A DNA stretch of 61,466 bases from positions 1 through 61,466 of the forward strand of contig NZ_JAKNTW010000052.1 of assembly GCF_022213955.1 (NCBI RefSeq), given 5' to 3'. The position numbers and the translations under genes are program-made. The notes below the pieces were generated by a model, which ran no database searches, was not told the origin of the DNA, and saw nothing but the letters and a program-made list of their open reading frames with translations. This document shows, piece by piece, positions 34,162-44,020 of this stretch. The stretch is from Dolomitihabitans soli. GTDB taxonomy: Bacteria > Actinomycetota > Actinomycetes > Streptosporangiales > Streptosporangiaceae. Each line of letters begins with the position of its first letter. Positions within the stretch are counted from its first letter, which is position 1.

Positions 34162-35349
34162 TCAGGCCGAGGGCACGCGGATGATCAGGGCGTCGCCCTG
34201 ACCGCCTCCGCCGCACAACCCGGCCGCGCCGAGGCCGCCGCCCCGCCGTCTGAGCTCGTGGGCGAGCGCGAGCACGATCCGCGCGCCCGAGGCGCCGATC
34301 GGATGGCCGAGCGCGATCCCGCCGCCGTTGACGTTGATCCGGTCGAGCGGCAGCCCGAGCTCCTTGGCCGACTGGAGCACGACCGCGGCGAACGCCTCGT
34401 TGATCTCCACCAGGTCGAGGTCGCCGACGTCGAGCCCCTGCTTGCCGAGCGCGTGCTTGATGGCGTTGGCCGGCTGCGACTGCAGCGAGTTGTCGGGGCC
34501 GGCGACGTTGCCGTGCGCGCCGATCTCGGCGAGCCAGGGCAGGCCGAGCTCCTCCGCCTTGGCCCGGGACATCACCACGACCGCGCAGGCGCCGTCGGAG
34601 ATCTGCGAGGCGGAGCCGGCCGTGATCGTGCCGTCCTTGCTGAAGGCGGGCCTGAGCCTGGCGAGCGTCTCCACCGTGGTGTCGCCGCGCACGCCCTCGT
34701 CGACGGCGACCAGCACCGGCTCCCCCTTGCGCTGCGGGACCGGCACGGCCGTGATCTCGTCGTCGAACACGCCGTTCTTGATCGCGGCGGCGGCGAGCTG
34801 GTGGGAGCGGGCGGAGAACGCGTCCTGCTCCTCGCGGGTGAGGGACAGACGGCTGTTGTGCCGCTCGGTCGACTCGCCCATCGAGACCTGGTCGAAGACG
34901 TCGGTGAGGCCGTCGTACGCCATCGCGTCGACCACCTCCGCGCCGCCGTACTTGACTCCCTTGCGCATGCCGGGGAGCAGGTGCGGGGCGTTGGTCATGG
35001 ACTCCATGCCGCCGGCCACCACGATGTCGAACTCGCCCGCCCGGATGAGCTGGTCGGCGAGGGCGATCGCGTCGAGGCCCGACAGGCACACCTTGTTGAT
35101 CGTCACCGAGGGCACGGTCATCGGGATGCCGGCGTTGACCGCGGCCTGGCGGGAGGGGATCTGACCGGCTCCGGCCTGCAGGACCTGCCCCATGATCACG
35201 TATTGGACGTCCTCGGGCGCCACTCCCGACCGGTCGAGCGCCGCCTTGATCGCGATGCCGCCGAGCTCGGCCGCGGACATGCTCGACAACGCGCCGAGCA
35301 GGCGGCCGACGGGCGTGCGCGCCCCGGCCAGGATGACGGAACCAGACAT
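34162..35349 (-). CDS. Acetyl-CoA acetyltransferase (thiolase)
   Basis: This 395-residue biosynthetic-type thiolase condenses two acetyl-CoA to acetoacetyl-CoA or does the reverse. The acylated Cys is in [12 protein letters not shown], the catalytic His in [11 protein letters not shown], the second Cys in [10 protein letters not shown], and the Asn motif in VEINEAFA. The start is ATG 35349, divergent from the epimerase. The order epimerase-thiolase-meaB is, from memory, also found in Streptomyces. Confidence 0.94.
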   Translation of the reverse strand: MSGSVILAGARTPVGRLLGALSSMSAAELGGIAIKAALDRSGVAPEDVQYVIMGQVLQAGAGQIPSRQAAVNAGIPMTVPSVTINKVCLSGLDAIALADQLIRAGEFDIVVAGGMESMTNAPHLLPGMRKGVKYGGAEVVDAMAYDGLTDVFDQVSMGESTERHNSRLSLTREEQDAFSARSHQLAAAAIKNGVFDDEITAVPVPQRKGEPVLVAVDEGVRGDTTVETLARLRPAFSKDGTITAGSASQISDGACAVVVMSRAKAEELGLPWLAEIGAHGNVAGPDNSLQSQPANAIKHALGKQGLDVGDLDLVEINEAFAAVVLQSAKELGLPLDRINVNGGGIALGHPIGASGARIVLALAHELRRRGGGLGAAGLCGGGGQGDALIIRVPSA

Positions 35350-35431
35350 CAGGGGCCTCCAGCGACCGATAGGGGGCGACTTTGACACCATACCCAGCAG
35401 GAGCCGGACATCTGCCATGGAGGTGGGTCAC

Positions 35432-35860
35432 ATGTTTCTCCGCATCGACCATGTGGGGATCGCCTGTCACAACCTGGAGGAGAAGATCGCCTTCTACGAG
35501 TCCACCTTCGGGCTGACCGTGGTGAGCCGCGAGGTCAACGAGTCGCAAGGGGTGCGTGAGGCGATGCTGCACGTGGCCGACGGCGAGCAGGGCGCGTCCT
35601 ACATCCAGCTTCTGCAGCCGCTGAGCCCGGACACGCCGGTGGGCAGATTCCTGGCCGCCCGGGGCGAGGGCGTCCACCACATCGGGTACGGCGTACCGGA
35701 CGTGACCAGGGCGTTGGCGGAGATCGGCGGCAAGGGCGTCCGGCTGATCGACGAGCGTCCACGGCACGGGTCGATGGGCGCCTCGATCGCGTTCCTGCAT
35801 CCGAAAGACGTCGGCGGCGTCTTGACCGAACTGGTCGAGAGTCCGAAACAGGTGCCTTAA
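35432..35860 (+). CDS. mce: Methylmalonyl-CoA epimerase
   Basis: This 142-residue vicinal-oxygen-chelate enzyme interconverts the 2R and 2S forms of methylmalonyl-CoA, linking propionate metabolism to the mutase. Metal ligands are expected at H in RIDHVGIA, H in GVHHIGYGV and E of VLTELVE. ATG 35432 follows GGAGGTGG by five bases; the earlier ATG 35417 has no such site. It diverges from the thiolase gene and precedes the coiled-coil gene. Confidence 0.94.
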   Translation: MFLRIDHVGIACHNLEEKIAFYESTFGLTVVSREVNESQGVREAMLHVADGEQGASYIQLLQPLSPDTPVGRFLAARGEGVHHIGYGVPDVTRALAEIGGKGVRLIDERPRHGSMGASIAFLHPKDVGGVLTELVESPKQVP

Positions 35861-36082
35861 CCGCTTTTCCTGACCCAAGAAACGTTCATACGTAACAAGT
35901 CGCGCAGAAAGTCTGACGGGGCCTCCAACACGGCAGCGGCGGAGTACGCTGGCCTACCACCGGACGTGGTTCCTGCCATCTCCGCGCGTTAGCGTGGGGT
36001 TCGGCAGGGGCTTTCACGCCCTGGATGCCAGCAGCCCCGTCCGGCCCGTGTAGCCGTCTCGACAACCCAGGATCGAGCCTCC

Positions 36083-37393
36083 ATGCAGTCCGACATCGAC
36101 GCCCAACTAAACAATTTCTTTGAAGACGCCCCAGCGCGTGAGTTCGACGTGGTCCTCCGGGGCTATGACCGGCACCAGGTCCACGATCACCTCAAGTCGC
36201 TCGATACCGACTTGCGGCAGACAAAAGAGCAGGTCCAGGGCCTGCAGCGCGATTTGTCCGACTCACAGCGCCAGCTCCAGGAGCAGGAGCGCCCCACCTA
36301 TTCCGGCCTGGGTGCCCGGATCGAGCAGCTGCTGCGCCTGGCGGAGGAACAGGCCACCGAGCTCGTCCAGGCGGCGCGGTCGGAGGCGAACGAGATAAAG
36401 GCCGCCGCGAAGGTCGAGGCCGCCGACGTACGGGCGGCGGCCGAGAACGAGGCGGCCGAGAAACGGGCTCTGGCCACCCGTGAAGTCGATGAGATGCGCA
36501 CCTCTGCCGAGCGTGAGGCCGAGGAGACCCGCGGGACCGCACGTCGTGAGGCCGACGAGCTGACCGCGACCACCGAGCGCGAGGTCGCCAAGCTCCGCGC
36601 CACCGCCGACCACGAGGTCGCGGAGAAGCGCGCCGACGCCGAGCGTGAGATCGCCAAGCTGCGCACCACCACCGAGCGTGAGGTGGCCCAGCTCCGCGCC
36701 TCCACCAAGCGCGAGCGTGACGAGGTCCTGACCACCGCCAAGCGCCAGGCCGACGAGATGCGCGCCCAGGCCCAGCGGGTCCTGGAGGAGTCCGAGGCCA
36801 AGCGGGCCCAGGACGAGGCCGAGTTCGAGATCCAGCTCGCCGCCCGCAGGGAGGACGCCGAGCGCCAGGAGGCCGAGCGCCACGCGACCGCCCAGGCCAA
36901 CACGCAGAAGCTGGTCGCCGAGGCCGAGCAGCGCGCCGCCACCGCGGAGCAGCGGGCGACCAAGGCCACCCAGCAGGCCGACCAGACCCGCCGCGAGGCC
37001 GACACGCACGCCAAGCAACTCCTGGCCAACGCCAAGAAGAACGCGGACCAGGTGGTCGCCGAGGCCAAGGCCAGCGCCGAGTCGATAGTGCATGACGCCA
37101 AGGCGGAGGCCGAGCGCAGCCGCTCCTCCGCGCAGCGCCAGGTCGACGAGCTGACCCGCCAGCGCGACAGCATCACCAGCCACCTCGCGCAGCTCCGCCA
37201 GCTGCTCGGCGGCGCGGCGCTCCCGGGCACCGAGCCCGCCGAGCCCGCCATCGCCGCGGCACCGCCCAAGCCCGCCATCGCACCCTCGGCCAGCGCCGAG
37301 AAGCCGGCGCCCGCCGCACCGGCGCCCGCCCCGGCTCCGGCCGCGGCCAAGGGAGCCGCGTCAGCGGACGACGCGGAGTGGTGGCAGGAGTAG
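36083..37393 (+). CDS. FilP/Scy-like coiled-coil cytoskeletal protein
   Basis: This 436-residue protein has a DivIVA-like N-terminal patch (REFDVVLRGYDRHQVHDHLKSL). A very long Ala/Glu/Arg coiled coil (about residues 40-375) is built of imperfect repeats such as READELTATTEREVAKLR, followed by an Ala/Pro-rich tail ending DDAEWWQE. In Streptomyces the neighbours of epimerase/thiolase/meaB are the coiled-coil proteins FilP and Scy, which help organise hyphal tips (from memory). The matching neighbourhood supports the same role here. No similarly long Scy-type gene lies beside it. Confidence 0.85.
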   Translation: MQSDIDAQLNNFFEDAPAREFDVVLRGYDRHQVHDHLKSLDTDLRQTKEQVQGLQRDLSDSQRQLQEQERPTYSGLGARIEQLLRLAEEQATELVQAARSEANEIKAAAKVEAADVRAAAENEAAEKRALATREVDEMRTSAEREAEETRGTARREADELTATTEREVAKLRATADHEVAEKRADAEREIAKLRTTTEREVAQLRASTKRERDEVLTTAKRQADEMRAQAQRVLEESEAKRAQDEAEFEIQLAARREDAERQEAERHATAQANTQKLVAEAEQRAATAEQRATKATQQADQTRREADTHAKQLLANAKKNADQVVAEAKASAESIVHDAKAEAERSRSSAQRQVDELTRQRDSITSHLAQLRQLLGGAALPGTEPAEPAIAAAPPKPAIAPSASAEKPAPAAPAPAPAPAAAKGAASADDAEWWQE

Positions 37394-37514
37394 CACACCG
37401 ACACGGGGCGTTAGGGACGGCTACAGGGGAGAGTCTGGCGACCACCCGGTCGCTAGGCTCTCCTTGCCTTTCCGCCAGAGATCTCCCGCCCATCACTCCG
37501 ATCCGAGGAGCAGC

Positions 37515-38651
37515 GTGACCCTGGACGCCAAGCAGGACGTCCCGCCCGAGCCCACGGGCCAGCAGGATCCGCCCCCCGGCGACGACACGGCCCACGCCGC
37601 CCTGCCGTACGGCCTGCCGGGGAAGCCGCTGAGCAAGAGCCCGTTCCTGTTCGGGCTGACCGGGGCGCTGGGCGTGCTCACCGCGATCGGGCTGGCGCAG
37701 GCGCTGATGAGCGCCCGCAGCGTGATCGTCCTCATCGTGGTGGCGATGTTCCTGGCCGTCGGACTCAATCCCGTGGTGGAGACCCTCCAGCGGTGGCGGC
37801 TGGGCAGGCGGTGGGCGATCCTGATCGTGTTCGCCGGGGTGATCGCCTTCTTCGTGCTGTTCGGGCTGGCGATCGTGCCGCCGGTGAGCCAGGAGTCGAC
37901 CGAGTTCGTCCAGGCGTTCCCCGGTTACATCGACGAGCTGCTCGCCAACCCGACGATCAGGCAACTCGACGCCGACTACCAGCTCCTCACCCGGCTGCAG
38001 GAGTACATCGCGGGCGGCGCGCTGGGCAGCACGGTGGCCGGCGGCATCCTCGGCGCGGGCGCGGTGGTGCTCGGCGCGTTCTTCTCCGGGATCACCCTGC
38101 TGGTGCTGACGCTCTACTTCCTCGGCTCACTGCACACGATCAAGGACTATCTCTTCGGGCTGGTGCCCACCAGCCGGCGTGCGCGGACCCGGGCGATGGG
38201 CGACGAGATCCTCGACGGCATCGGCGGTTACGTGGCCGGCAACGTGCTGATCTCCGTGATCGCGGGCGTGCTGTCGTACGTCTTCCTGACCGTGGCCGGG
38301 GCCAAGTACGCCCTGGCCCTGGCCCTGGTGGTCGCGGTCACCGACCTGATCCCGCTGGTCGGCGCGACGATCGGCGCGGTTCTGGTGAGCGCGGTCGGAC
38401 TGTTGCAGTCACTGCCGCTGGCCATCGCCTGCGCGGTCTTCTTCCTGGTCTACCAGCAGGTCGAGAATTACGTGATCTATCCCCGGGTGATGAAGCGCTC
38501 GGTCGACGTCGCGCCGGCGGTCACCGTGATCGCCGCGCTGTTCGGCGGCGCGCTGCTGGGCATCGTGGGCGCCCTGCTCGCGATCCCGGTCGCGGCGGCG
38601 ATCTCGCTGATCATCCGCGAGGTCGTCATGCCCCGCCAGTCCCGCCTCTGA
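37515..38651 (+). CDS. AI-2E family permease (PerM type)
   Basis: This 378-residue membrane protein has about eight helices and the family's layout: paired N-terminal helices (SVIVLIVVAMFLAVGLNPVVE), a soluble stretch (ESTEFVQAFPGYIDELL) and the conserved C-half (YALALALVVAVTDLIPLVGATIGAV; NYVIYPRVMKRSVDVAP). Substrates of the family are mostly unknown; some act as Na+/H+ antiporters or exporters. GTG 37515 follows GAGGAG. Confidence 0.9.
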   Translation: MTLDAKQDVPPEPTGQQDPPPGDDTAHAALPYGLPGKPLSKSPFLFGLTGALGVLTAIGLAQALMSARSVIVLIVVAMFLAVGLNPVVETLQRWRLGRRWAILIVFAGVIAFFVLFGLAIVPPVSQESTEFVQAFPGYIDELLANPTIRQLDADYQLLTRLQEYIAGGALGSTVAGGILGAGAVVLGAFFSGITLLVLTLYFLGSLHTIKDYLFGLVPTSRRARTRAMGDEILDGIGGYVAGNVLISVIAGVLSYVFLTVAGAKYALALALVVAVTDLIPLVGATIGAVLVSAVGLLQSLPLAIACAVFFLVYQQVENYVIYPRVMKRSVDVAPAVTVIAALFGGALLGIVGALLAIPVAAAISLIIREVVMPRQSRL

Positions 38652-38736
38652 CCGGCGCACCTCCGACCGGCCCCCCTCCGACCGGGTGCGGCCTCGACCG
38701 GCCCACCACTGACCGGGTGCGCCTCCGACCGGCCCG
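38650..38736. repeat. Six GACCGG half-units with 15-16 base spacing
   Basis: GACCGG occurs at 38650, 38665, 38680, 38696, 38711 and 38727 in a short C/G-rich spacer directly after the permease stop. It looks like a decayed tandem array; no gene is seen in 38652-38817. Confidence 0.7.
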
Positions 38737-38817
38737 CCGGAGGGCGTCCGCCCGTTGCGTGATCCGCGCGGGCAGGGGTCCCCCGGCGTCGACGATCCTC
38801 GCCGGGGAGGACGTCGT

Positions 38818-39591
38818 TCACTCCTTCAACCGGCCCACGAACTCCGCGACCGCCGCGTTGAACGCCTCGGGTTGCTCCACCGCGCTCAGGTGGCCCGCCT
38901 TCTCGATGACGGTGAGCGTGGCCGCCGGAACGGCCTCCGCCATGGCCTCCGCGTCGGCGGGCGGCGTCAGGTCGTCCTCCTCGCCCACGATGACCAGGGC
39001 GGGCACGCTCAGCGCGCGCAGCGTGTCGAAGGAGTCCGGCCGGCCGGCCATGGCCCGCGAGGCCCAGGCCACCGCACCGCGGGGGGCGGCTTGGACCAGG
39101 CCGCGGACCCGGCCGAAGACCATCCCGCGCCGCTCCTTGGTCGTCGGCCCGAGGAGACCGGGCAACACCTCCGTGACCAGGATGCCGGTGCCGTTGTCGG
39201 CCGTCTCGGCAGCGATCCGCTCCCGGTTGGCGCGCACGGCCTCGGGGTCGGCGCTCGCCCTGGTGTCGGCGAGGATCACGCCCAGCACCCGCTCCGGGTG
39301 GCGGCGGCAGAAGGCCATGGTCACGTAGCCGCCCATCGACTGACCGCCGATCACCGCGCGCTCGATCCCCTCGGAGTCGAGCAGGCCGGCCACGTCGTCG
39401 GCCATCGCGTCCATGGAGGGTGGCTCGTCATCGAGCAGCGAGCCGCCGAACCCCCTCAGGTCGGGTGTGATCACCCGGCAGGAGCCGGCCAGCCCTTCAC
39501 GCTGGGCCAGCCACATCGCCGAGGAGAGCGGGAAGGCGTGAAGCAGGACGACCGGCACGCCGCTGCCGGTTGATCGCGAGTACAGATGCAC
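38818..39591 (-). CDS. Alpha/beta hydrolase
   Basis: This alpha/beta-hydrolase of about 257 residues has an oxyanion segment VVLLHAFPLSS and the nucleophile elbow GGQSMGGYV (Ser). The acid is probably the Asp of VGEEDDLTPP, and the catalytic His is in EKAGHLSAVEQPEAF. It resembles 3-oxoadipate enol-lactonase-like or esterase-type enzymes; no substrate can be read. The start is uncertain: GTG 39591 gives MHLYSRSTGSG, while ATG 39627 adds twelve residues but has its purine run directly against the ATG. Confidence 0.85.
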   Translation of the reverse strand: MHLYSRSTGSGVPVVLLHAFPLSSAMWLAQREGLAGSCRVITPDLRGFGGSLLDDEPPSMDAMADDVAGLLDSEGIERAVIGGQSMGGYVTMAFCRRHPERVLGVILADTRASADPEAVRANRERIAAETADNGTGILVTEVLPGLLGPTTKERRGMVFGRVRGLVQAAPRGAVAWASRAMAGRPDSFDTLRALSVPALVIVGEEDDLTPPADAEAMAEAVPAATLTVIEKAGHLSAVEQPEAFNAAVAEFVGRLKE

Positions 39592-39669
39592 GCAGAACAA
39601 CGTAACCTGACAGCGGCTCTCTGCCATCCCCTCCGGCCACTACCGGTCATACATCCCGACCGTAACAAT

Positions 39670-40428
39670 TCAGGCTGTGGTGGCCCCGCCGTCGATGAAC
39701 AGCACCTGTCCGGTCATGTAGGCGGAGGCGGGCGCGGCGAGGAAGACCGCCGGATGGGCCATCTCCTCGGCCGTGCCCCAGCGCTGCATCGGCACGCTCC
39801 CGATGGTGTTCCTGCTGGCCTGCTCGTCTTCCCAGAGGGTGCGGTTCAGTTCGGTGGCGGTCCAGCCGGGGCACAGCGCGTTGACCCTGATCCCGCTTCC
39901 GGCCCATTCGAGGGCGAGGCTCTTCGTCAGGGCGACCAGGCCGGCCTTCGCCGCGGCGTAGGGCGCGAGGAACGGCGCGCCGAGCGCCGCCACGGACGCC
40001 ACGTTAATCACCGAGCCGGCGCCCCGCTCCAGCAGGTGCGGCGCGAACGCGTGGCAGACCACCATGGCCGAGTCGAGGTTGAGCCGCATGAGCTTGTCCC
40101 AGCCCGCCAGCCGCAGATCCTTGAACGGAACCATGAAGTTGGACCCGCCCGCGTTGTTCACCACGATGTCGACGTGCCCGAGCCCCTCGACGGCCTGCCG
40201 TACGGCGTGCGTGATCGCGTCGCGGTCGGTGACGTCACAGGGGAGGACCACGGCCTCGCGCCCGAATGCCGCGACCTCCTTGGCCACCTCCGCGAGGCTG
40301 TCGGCCGAACGGGACACGAGCGCGACGTCGGCCCCCGCCTCGGCGTAGGCGAGCGCGATCGCCCTGCCGATGCCCCGCGAGGCCCCCGTCACGAACGCCT
40401 TCTTGCCGGAAAGATCGAACGCCTGCAC
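39670..40428 (-). CDS. Short-chain dehydrogenase/reductase
   Basis: This 252-residue classical SDR has a cofactor motif TGASRGIGRAIA, NNAG at the expected place, the catalytic Ser in INVASVAALGA, and YAAAKAGLVAL (Tyr and Lys). The C-terminus ends in VLFIDGGATTA. GTG 40428 has GAGAGGTGG upstream. The substrate is unknown; the neighbouring hydrolases suggest small-molecule metabolism. Confidence 0.92.
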   Translation of the reverse strand: MQAFDLSGKKAFVTGASRGIGRAIALAYAEAGADVALVSRSADSLAEVAKEVAAFGREAVVLPCDVTDRDAITHAVRQAVEGLGHVDIVVNNAGGSNFMVPFKDLRLAGWDKLMRLNLDSAMVVCHAFAPHLLERGAGSVINVASVAALGAPFLAPYAAAKAGLVALTKSLALEWAGSGIRVNALCPGWTATELNRTLWEDEQASRNTIGSVPMQRWGTAEEMAHPAVFLAAPASAYMTGQVLFIDGGATTA

Positions 40429-40460
40429 TCCGCCACCTCTCAGCTGACCCGAACAATATT

Positions 40461-41174
40461 CTATGGCGAAGGGACCTCGACCGGGAGGGGGTACGCCGCC
40501 GGATTGACCCGCTTGACGATCTCCCCCAGCGCGATCCGGACGGACGGCTCGCCGACCCACAGGTGCTTGACCCCCCGCGCCGGGACCACCTCGCACTGCG
40601 GCACCAGGGCGAAGCGCTTGATGGCCTCCTCGGGGCGCAGGTAGTCGTCGAGTTCCGGCACCAGCGCCACCAGCGGCCGGCCGAACTCCGCCCACGCGGT
40701 CAGATCGGCGTCACCGGCCCGGTGCAGCGGCGGCGAGAGCAGGATCGCCCCTTCGACCAGCGGGTCACGGCCCCACCGCAGCGCCAGCTCGGTGCCGAAG
40801 GACCAGCCCAGCAGCCACGGGTGCGGCAGATCGTGGAACTCGGTGTACTCGATCGCGGCGGCCACGTCGAAGCGCTCGCTCTCGCCCTCGTCGAACTCGC
40901 CCTGGGAGGTGCCGCGCTCGGAGGTGGTTCCGCGCGTGTTGAAGCGCAGCACGGCGAGGTCGGCGAGCGCGGGCAGCCGCAGGGCGGCCTTGCGCTGGAC
41001 GTGGCTGTCCATCATGCCGCCGTGGGTGGGCAGCGGATGCAGGCAGATCAGCGTGGCCACCGGTGGCCGCTCGGCAGGCAGGGCCAGCTCGCCGACCAGG
41101 GTCAGCCCGTCGGCGGTGTGCAGCTCGATCGGCTCGCGCCTGGCCGGCAGCACCGTGGACGCCCGAATATCCAT
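40461..41174 (-). CDS. Alpha/beta hydrolase-fold protein
   Basis: This 237-residue hydrolase-fold protein has CLHPLPTHGGMMDSH near the oxyanion side, LLGWSFGTELAL as nucleophile elbow (Ser), and a C-terminal GVKHLWVGEPSV with the likely catalytic His. It resembles the small dienelactone-hydrolase-like group. The ATG has AAGGAG at good spacing. A 15-base tandem repeat lies directly upstream. Confidence 0.85.
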   Translation of the reverse strand: MDIRASTVLPARREPIELHTADGLTLVGELALPAERPPVATLICLHPLPTHGGMMDSHVQRKAALRLPALADLAVLRFNTRGTTSERGTSQGEFDEGESERFDVAAAIEYTEFHDLPHPWLLGWSFGTELALRWGRDPLVEGAILLSPPLHRAGDADLTAWAEFGRPLVALVPELDDYLRPEEAIKRFALVPQCEVVPARGVKHLWVGEPSVRIALGEIVKRVNPAAYPLPVEVPSP

Positions 41175-41188
41175 CTGTGCGACTCCTT

Positions 41189-41218
41189 CTCAGTACCTGC
41201 TACCTCAGTACCTGCTAC
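41189..41218. repeat. Perfect 15-base tandem duplication
   Basis: CTCAGTACCTGCTAC occurs twice back to back. On the minus strand the distal copy encodes the last codons and stop of the CxxC protein; the other copy lies in the gap before the hydrolase start. It looks like a recent slippage event that duplicated a stop-codon region. Confidence 0.9.
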
Positions 41219-41528
41219 GGCCGGGGCCTCGGTCGAGACGCTTGCGCCAGCACGCCGTGTGCCAGTGCCGCCGCTCTCCCTCGCCACCCGTCCAGTTGGG
41301 CCAGCTCACGATGTGCGGCAACCCGGACCCGATCTCCTGGTCGCATCCCGGGCAACGGTAGGTCTTGTCGGCGGCGGCGCCGGTGAGCCTGCGCACTCGC
41401 CACTCGCCGTCGGGCCAGTCCTCCACCCGGTCCATACCGCCCGGAAAGCCCTCGGTGGGTCTGGTGGCGGGCGCGCCGCGGCGTCCCCTGTTGTAGGGGT
41501 CCATACGGCGGGCGCGGCGGGGGCTCAC
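41205..41528 (-). CDS. Small CxxC/His protein, probable zinc-binding
   Basis: This 107-residue basic protein has [20 protein letters not shown] and a later HWHTACWRK. The arrangement C-x2-C ... H ... H-x4-C suggests a zinc site of HNH or treble-clef kind. Similar short proteins occur beside nucS-type genes in actinomycetes, but I cannot assign a function. GTG 41528 is a choice based on the Arg-rich N-terminus ([16 protein letters not shown]). The frame is open further upstream, overlapping nucS territory. Confidence 0.75.
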   Translation of the reverse strand: MSPRRARRMDPYNRGRRGAPATRPTEGFPGGMDRVEDWPDGEWRVRRLTGAAADKTYRCPGCDQEIGSGLPHIVSWPNWTGGEGERRHWHTACWRKRLDRGPGRSRY

Positions 41529-41634
41529 ACGTGCCAGTCTCCCAGGCTCCGGCAGTTGCCCCAAAACGTCCCACCGCAACGGCTCCGGCGGATCGGGGGA
41601 TGACGACCTGGGATGGCCGGTAGGGTTGGCGGTC

Positions 41635-42297
41635 ATGCGGCTGGTCATCGCGCGTTGCAGCGTGGATTACGTGGGGCGGCTCACCGCCCATCTCCCCATG
41701 GCCCCCAGGCTGGTCCTGATCAAGGCGGACGGCTCGGTGTCCATCCATGCCGACGACCGCGCGTTCAAGCCTCTCAACTGGATGAACCCGCCCTGCAAGC
41801 TGCGTGAGGACGGCGAGACCTGGACCGTCACGCACGGCAAGACGGGCGAGAAGCTGATCCTCACCATCGAGGAGCTGCTCCACGACTCCAGCCACGAGCT
41901 GGGCGTCGACCCCGGCCTGCAGAAGGACGGCGTGGAGGCCCACCTGCAGGAGCTGCTCGCCGAGCACATCAGCACGCTCGGCGAGGGCTGGAGCCTGGTC
42001 CGGCGGGAATACCCCACGGCGATCGGCCCGGTCGACATCCTCTGCCGCGACCAGACGGGCGCGACCGTCGCGGTGGAGATCAAACGGCGCGGCGAGATCG
42101 ACGGCGTCGAACAGCTCACCCGTTATCTCGAGCTGCTCAACCGCGACCCGCTGCTCGCCCCGGTCAAGGGCCTCTTCGCGGCACAGGAGATCAAGCCGCA
42201 GGCCAGGGTCCTGGCGACCGACCGCGGCATCGGCTGCGTGGTGCTCGACTACAACACGCTGCGCGGCATCGCCCCGGAGAACCCGACCCTCTTCTGA
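41635..42297 (+). CDS. nucS: Endonuclease NucS (EndoMS), non-canonical mismatch repair
   Basis: This 220-residue NucS cuts both strands at mismatches and replaces MutS/MutL in many actinobacteria and archaea. The N-terminal DNA-binding domain begins [21 protein letters not shown]. The C-terminal RecB-like nuclease domain shows [23 protein letters not shown] (Asp and Glu-x-Lys of the active site) and [12 protein letters not shown]. The start is ATG 41635; no strong ribosome site is seen. Confidence 0.95.
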   Translation: MRLVIARCSVDYVGRLTAHLPMAPRLVLIKADGSVSIHADDRAFKPLNWMNPPCKLREDGETWTVTHGKTGEKLILTIEELLHDSSHELGVDPGLQKDGVEAHLQELLAEHISTLGEGWSLVRREYPTAIGPVDILCRDQTGATVAVEIKRRGEIDGVEQLTRYLELLNRDPLLAPVKGLFAAQEIKPQARVLATDRGIGCVVLDYNTLRGIAPENPTLF

Positions 42298-42400
42298 CCT
42301 CCCGCCCTGTCCTCCGTCCGGAGAACAGGGCGGACCACCGGACGTAGCCGCCCTGACGCAGATCGGCGGCCGTCACCACGGCGATGGACCGCGGACTCCT

Positions 42401-42420
42401 CGGTAAGTGACGGTTTACCG
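42401..42420. promoter_or_regulatory. Inverted repeat before the aldehyde dehydrogenase
   Basis: CGGTAAGTGACGGTTTACCG has perfect 6-base arms CGGTAA/TTACCG with an 8-base spacer, 20 bases before the GTG. The TetR gene downstream of the dehydrogenase is a natural candidate binder. Confidence 0.55.
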
Positions 42421-42440
42421 AGCGATGATACGGAGTTATC

Positions 42441-43934
42441 GTGACCCGCATGACGGCGACTACCGAGAACCGCACGTTCGACTCGCTGAACCCGGCCACG
42501 GGCGGCACGGTCGGCACCCACCCGGTCCACGACGCCGCGGCCGTGCGCGCCGCGGTCGGCCGGGCGAGCGAGGCCGCCTCCTGGTGGGCGGAACTCGGAT
42601 ACGCCGGACGCAGGGCCCGGCTGCTCGACTACAAGGCCGTCATCACGCAGAACCTCAAACGAATCGCGTCCCTGGTCCACGAGGAGACGGGCAAGCCGGA
42701 GGGTGACGCCACCCTGGAGATCGTGCTCGCCATCACCCACCTCGACTGGGCCGCCCGCCGCGCGCAGCGGGTGCTCGGCCCGCACCGGGTCGCCTCCGGC
42801 CTGCTCGGCGTGAATCTCGCCGCCACGCTGGAGTACCAGCCGCTCGGCGTCGTCGGCGTGATCGGGCCGTGGAACTATCCGGTGTTCACGCCGATGGGCT
42901 CGATCGCGTACGCGCTCGCCGCGGGCAACGCCGTCGTCTTCAAGCCGAGCGAGCTGACTCCCGGCGTGGGCCTGCTGCTGGCCGAGCTGATGCGGGAGTC
43001 GGTGCCCGAGCAGCCGGTCTTCCAGGTCGTCACCGGGCTGGGCGAGACGGGCGCCGCGCTGGCGTCCGACCCGGGGATCGCCAAGATCGCCTTCACCGGC
43101 TCGACCGCCACCGCCAAACGGGTGATGACGGCCTGCGCGGCGAACCTCACGCCCATCGTGGCCGAGTGCGGCGGCAAGGACGCGCTGATCGTGGACGTGG
43201 ACGCCGACCTGGGCGCGGCGGCCGACGCCGCCCTGTGGGGCGCGTTGTCCAACGCCGGTCAGACCTGCGTCGGCGTGGAGCGGGTCTACGTCGTCGACGC
43301 GGTGTACGACGAGTTCCTGCGCGAGCTGACCGGCCGGGCGCGCCAGGTGAAGGCCGGTGAGCAGTACGGCCCGATCACCATGCCCGGCCAGCTGGCGATC
43401 ATCGAGCGGCACATCGACGCGGCGACGGCCGGCGGCCGGACCCTGCTGGGCGGCCCCGAGTCGGTGCGCGCGCCGTACGTCGATCCGGTGATCGTGGCGG
43501 ACGTGCCCGAGGACAGCCCGGCCGTGACGGAGGAGACCTTCGGGCCGACGATCACGGTCAAGCGGGTGGCCGACACGGAGGAGGCGCTGGCGAAGGCCAA
43601 CGCCTCGGCGTACGGCCTGGCCGGCACGGTCTTCTCGGGGAACACCCGCAGGGCGATGGATCTCGCGCGCCGGATGCGCGGCGGGATGACCGCGATCAAC
43701 TCGGTCATCTCGTTCGCCGGAATCCCGGCCCTGCCGTTCGGCGGGGTGGGCGACTCCGGGTTCGGGCGCATCCACGGCGCGGACGGGCTCAGGGAGTTCG
43801 CCCGGCCCAAGTCCATCTCCCGCCAGCGGTTCGCGCTGCCGGGGATGAAGCTCACGTCCTTCGGCAGGGGTCAGGCCGAGCTTGACCGGTTGGTCAAGCT
43901 GGTGACCTTCTTGCATGGGCGACGGAAGCACTAA
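42441..43934 (+). CDS. NAD(P)-dependent aldehyde dehydrogenase (succinate-semialdehyde type)
   Basis: This 497-residue aldehyde dehydrogenase has GVIGPWNYPVFTPMGSIAYALAAGNAVVFKPSE, the cofactor segment FTGSTATAKRVM, the general base in VAECGGKDALIV, and the catalytic Cys in NAGQTCVGVERVYV. C-terminal SFAGIPALPFGGVGDSGFGRIHG is conserved. From memory such sequences are called succinate-semialdehyde dehydrogenase in actinomycetes, but the aldehyde is not proven. GTG 42441 has CGGAG upstream; an in-frame ATG at 42450 is the alternative. Confidence 0.92.
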   Translation: MTRMTATTENRTFDSLNPATGGTVGTHPVHDAAAVRAAVGRASEAASWWAELGYAGRRARLLDYKAVITQNLKRIASLVHEETGKPEGDATLEIVLAITHLDWAARRAQRVLGPHRVASGLLGVNLAATLEYQPLGVVGVIGPWNYPVFTPMGSIAYALAAGNAVVFKPSELTPGVGLLLAELMRESVPEQPVFQVVTGLGETGAALASDPGIAKIAFTGSTATAKRVMTACAANLTPIVAECGGKDALIVDVDADLGAAADAALWGALSNAGQTCVGVERVYVVDAVYDEFLRELTGRARQVKAGEQYGPITMPGQLAIIERHIDAATAGGRTLLGGPESVRAPYVDPVIVADVPEDSPAVTEETFGPTITVKRVADTEEALAKANASAYGLAGTVFSGNTRRAMDLARRMRGGMTAINSVISFAGIPALPFGGVGDSGFGRIHGADGLREFARPKSISRQRFALPGMKLTSFGRGQAELDRLVKLVTFLHGRRKH

Positions 43935-44020
43935 TGTCCTGACTCTTCCCGAAAAAGGATCTTGCGTCCATAATGGTGGGCTCTGGGGGGGCCGCGATCA
44001 CGCTGGGCACGAGGTGGAAA

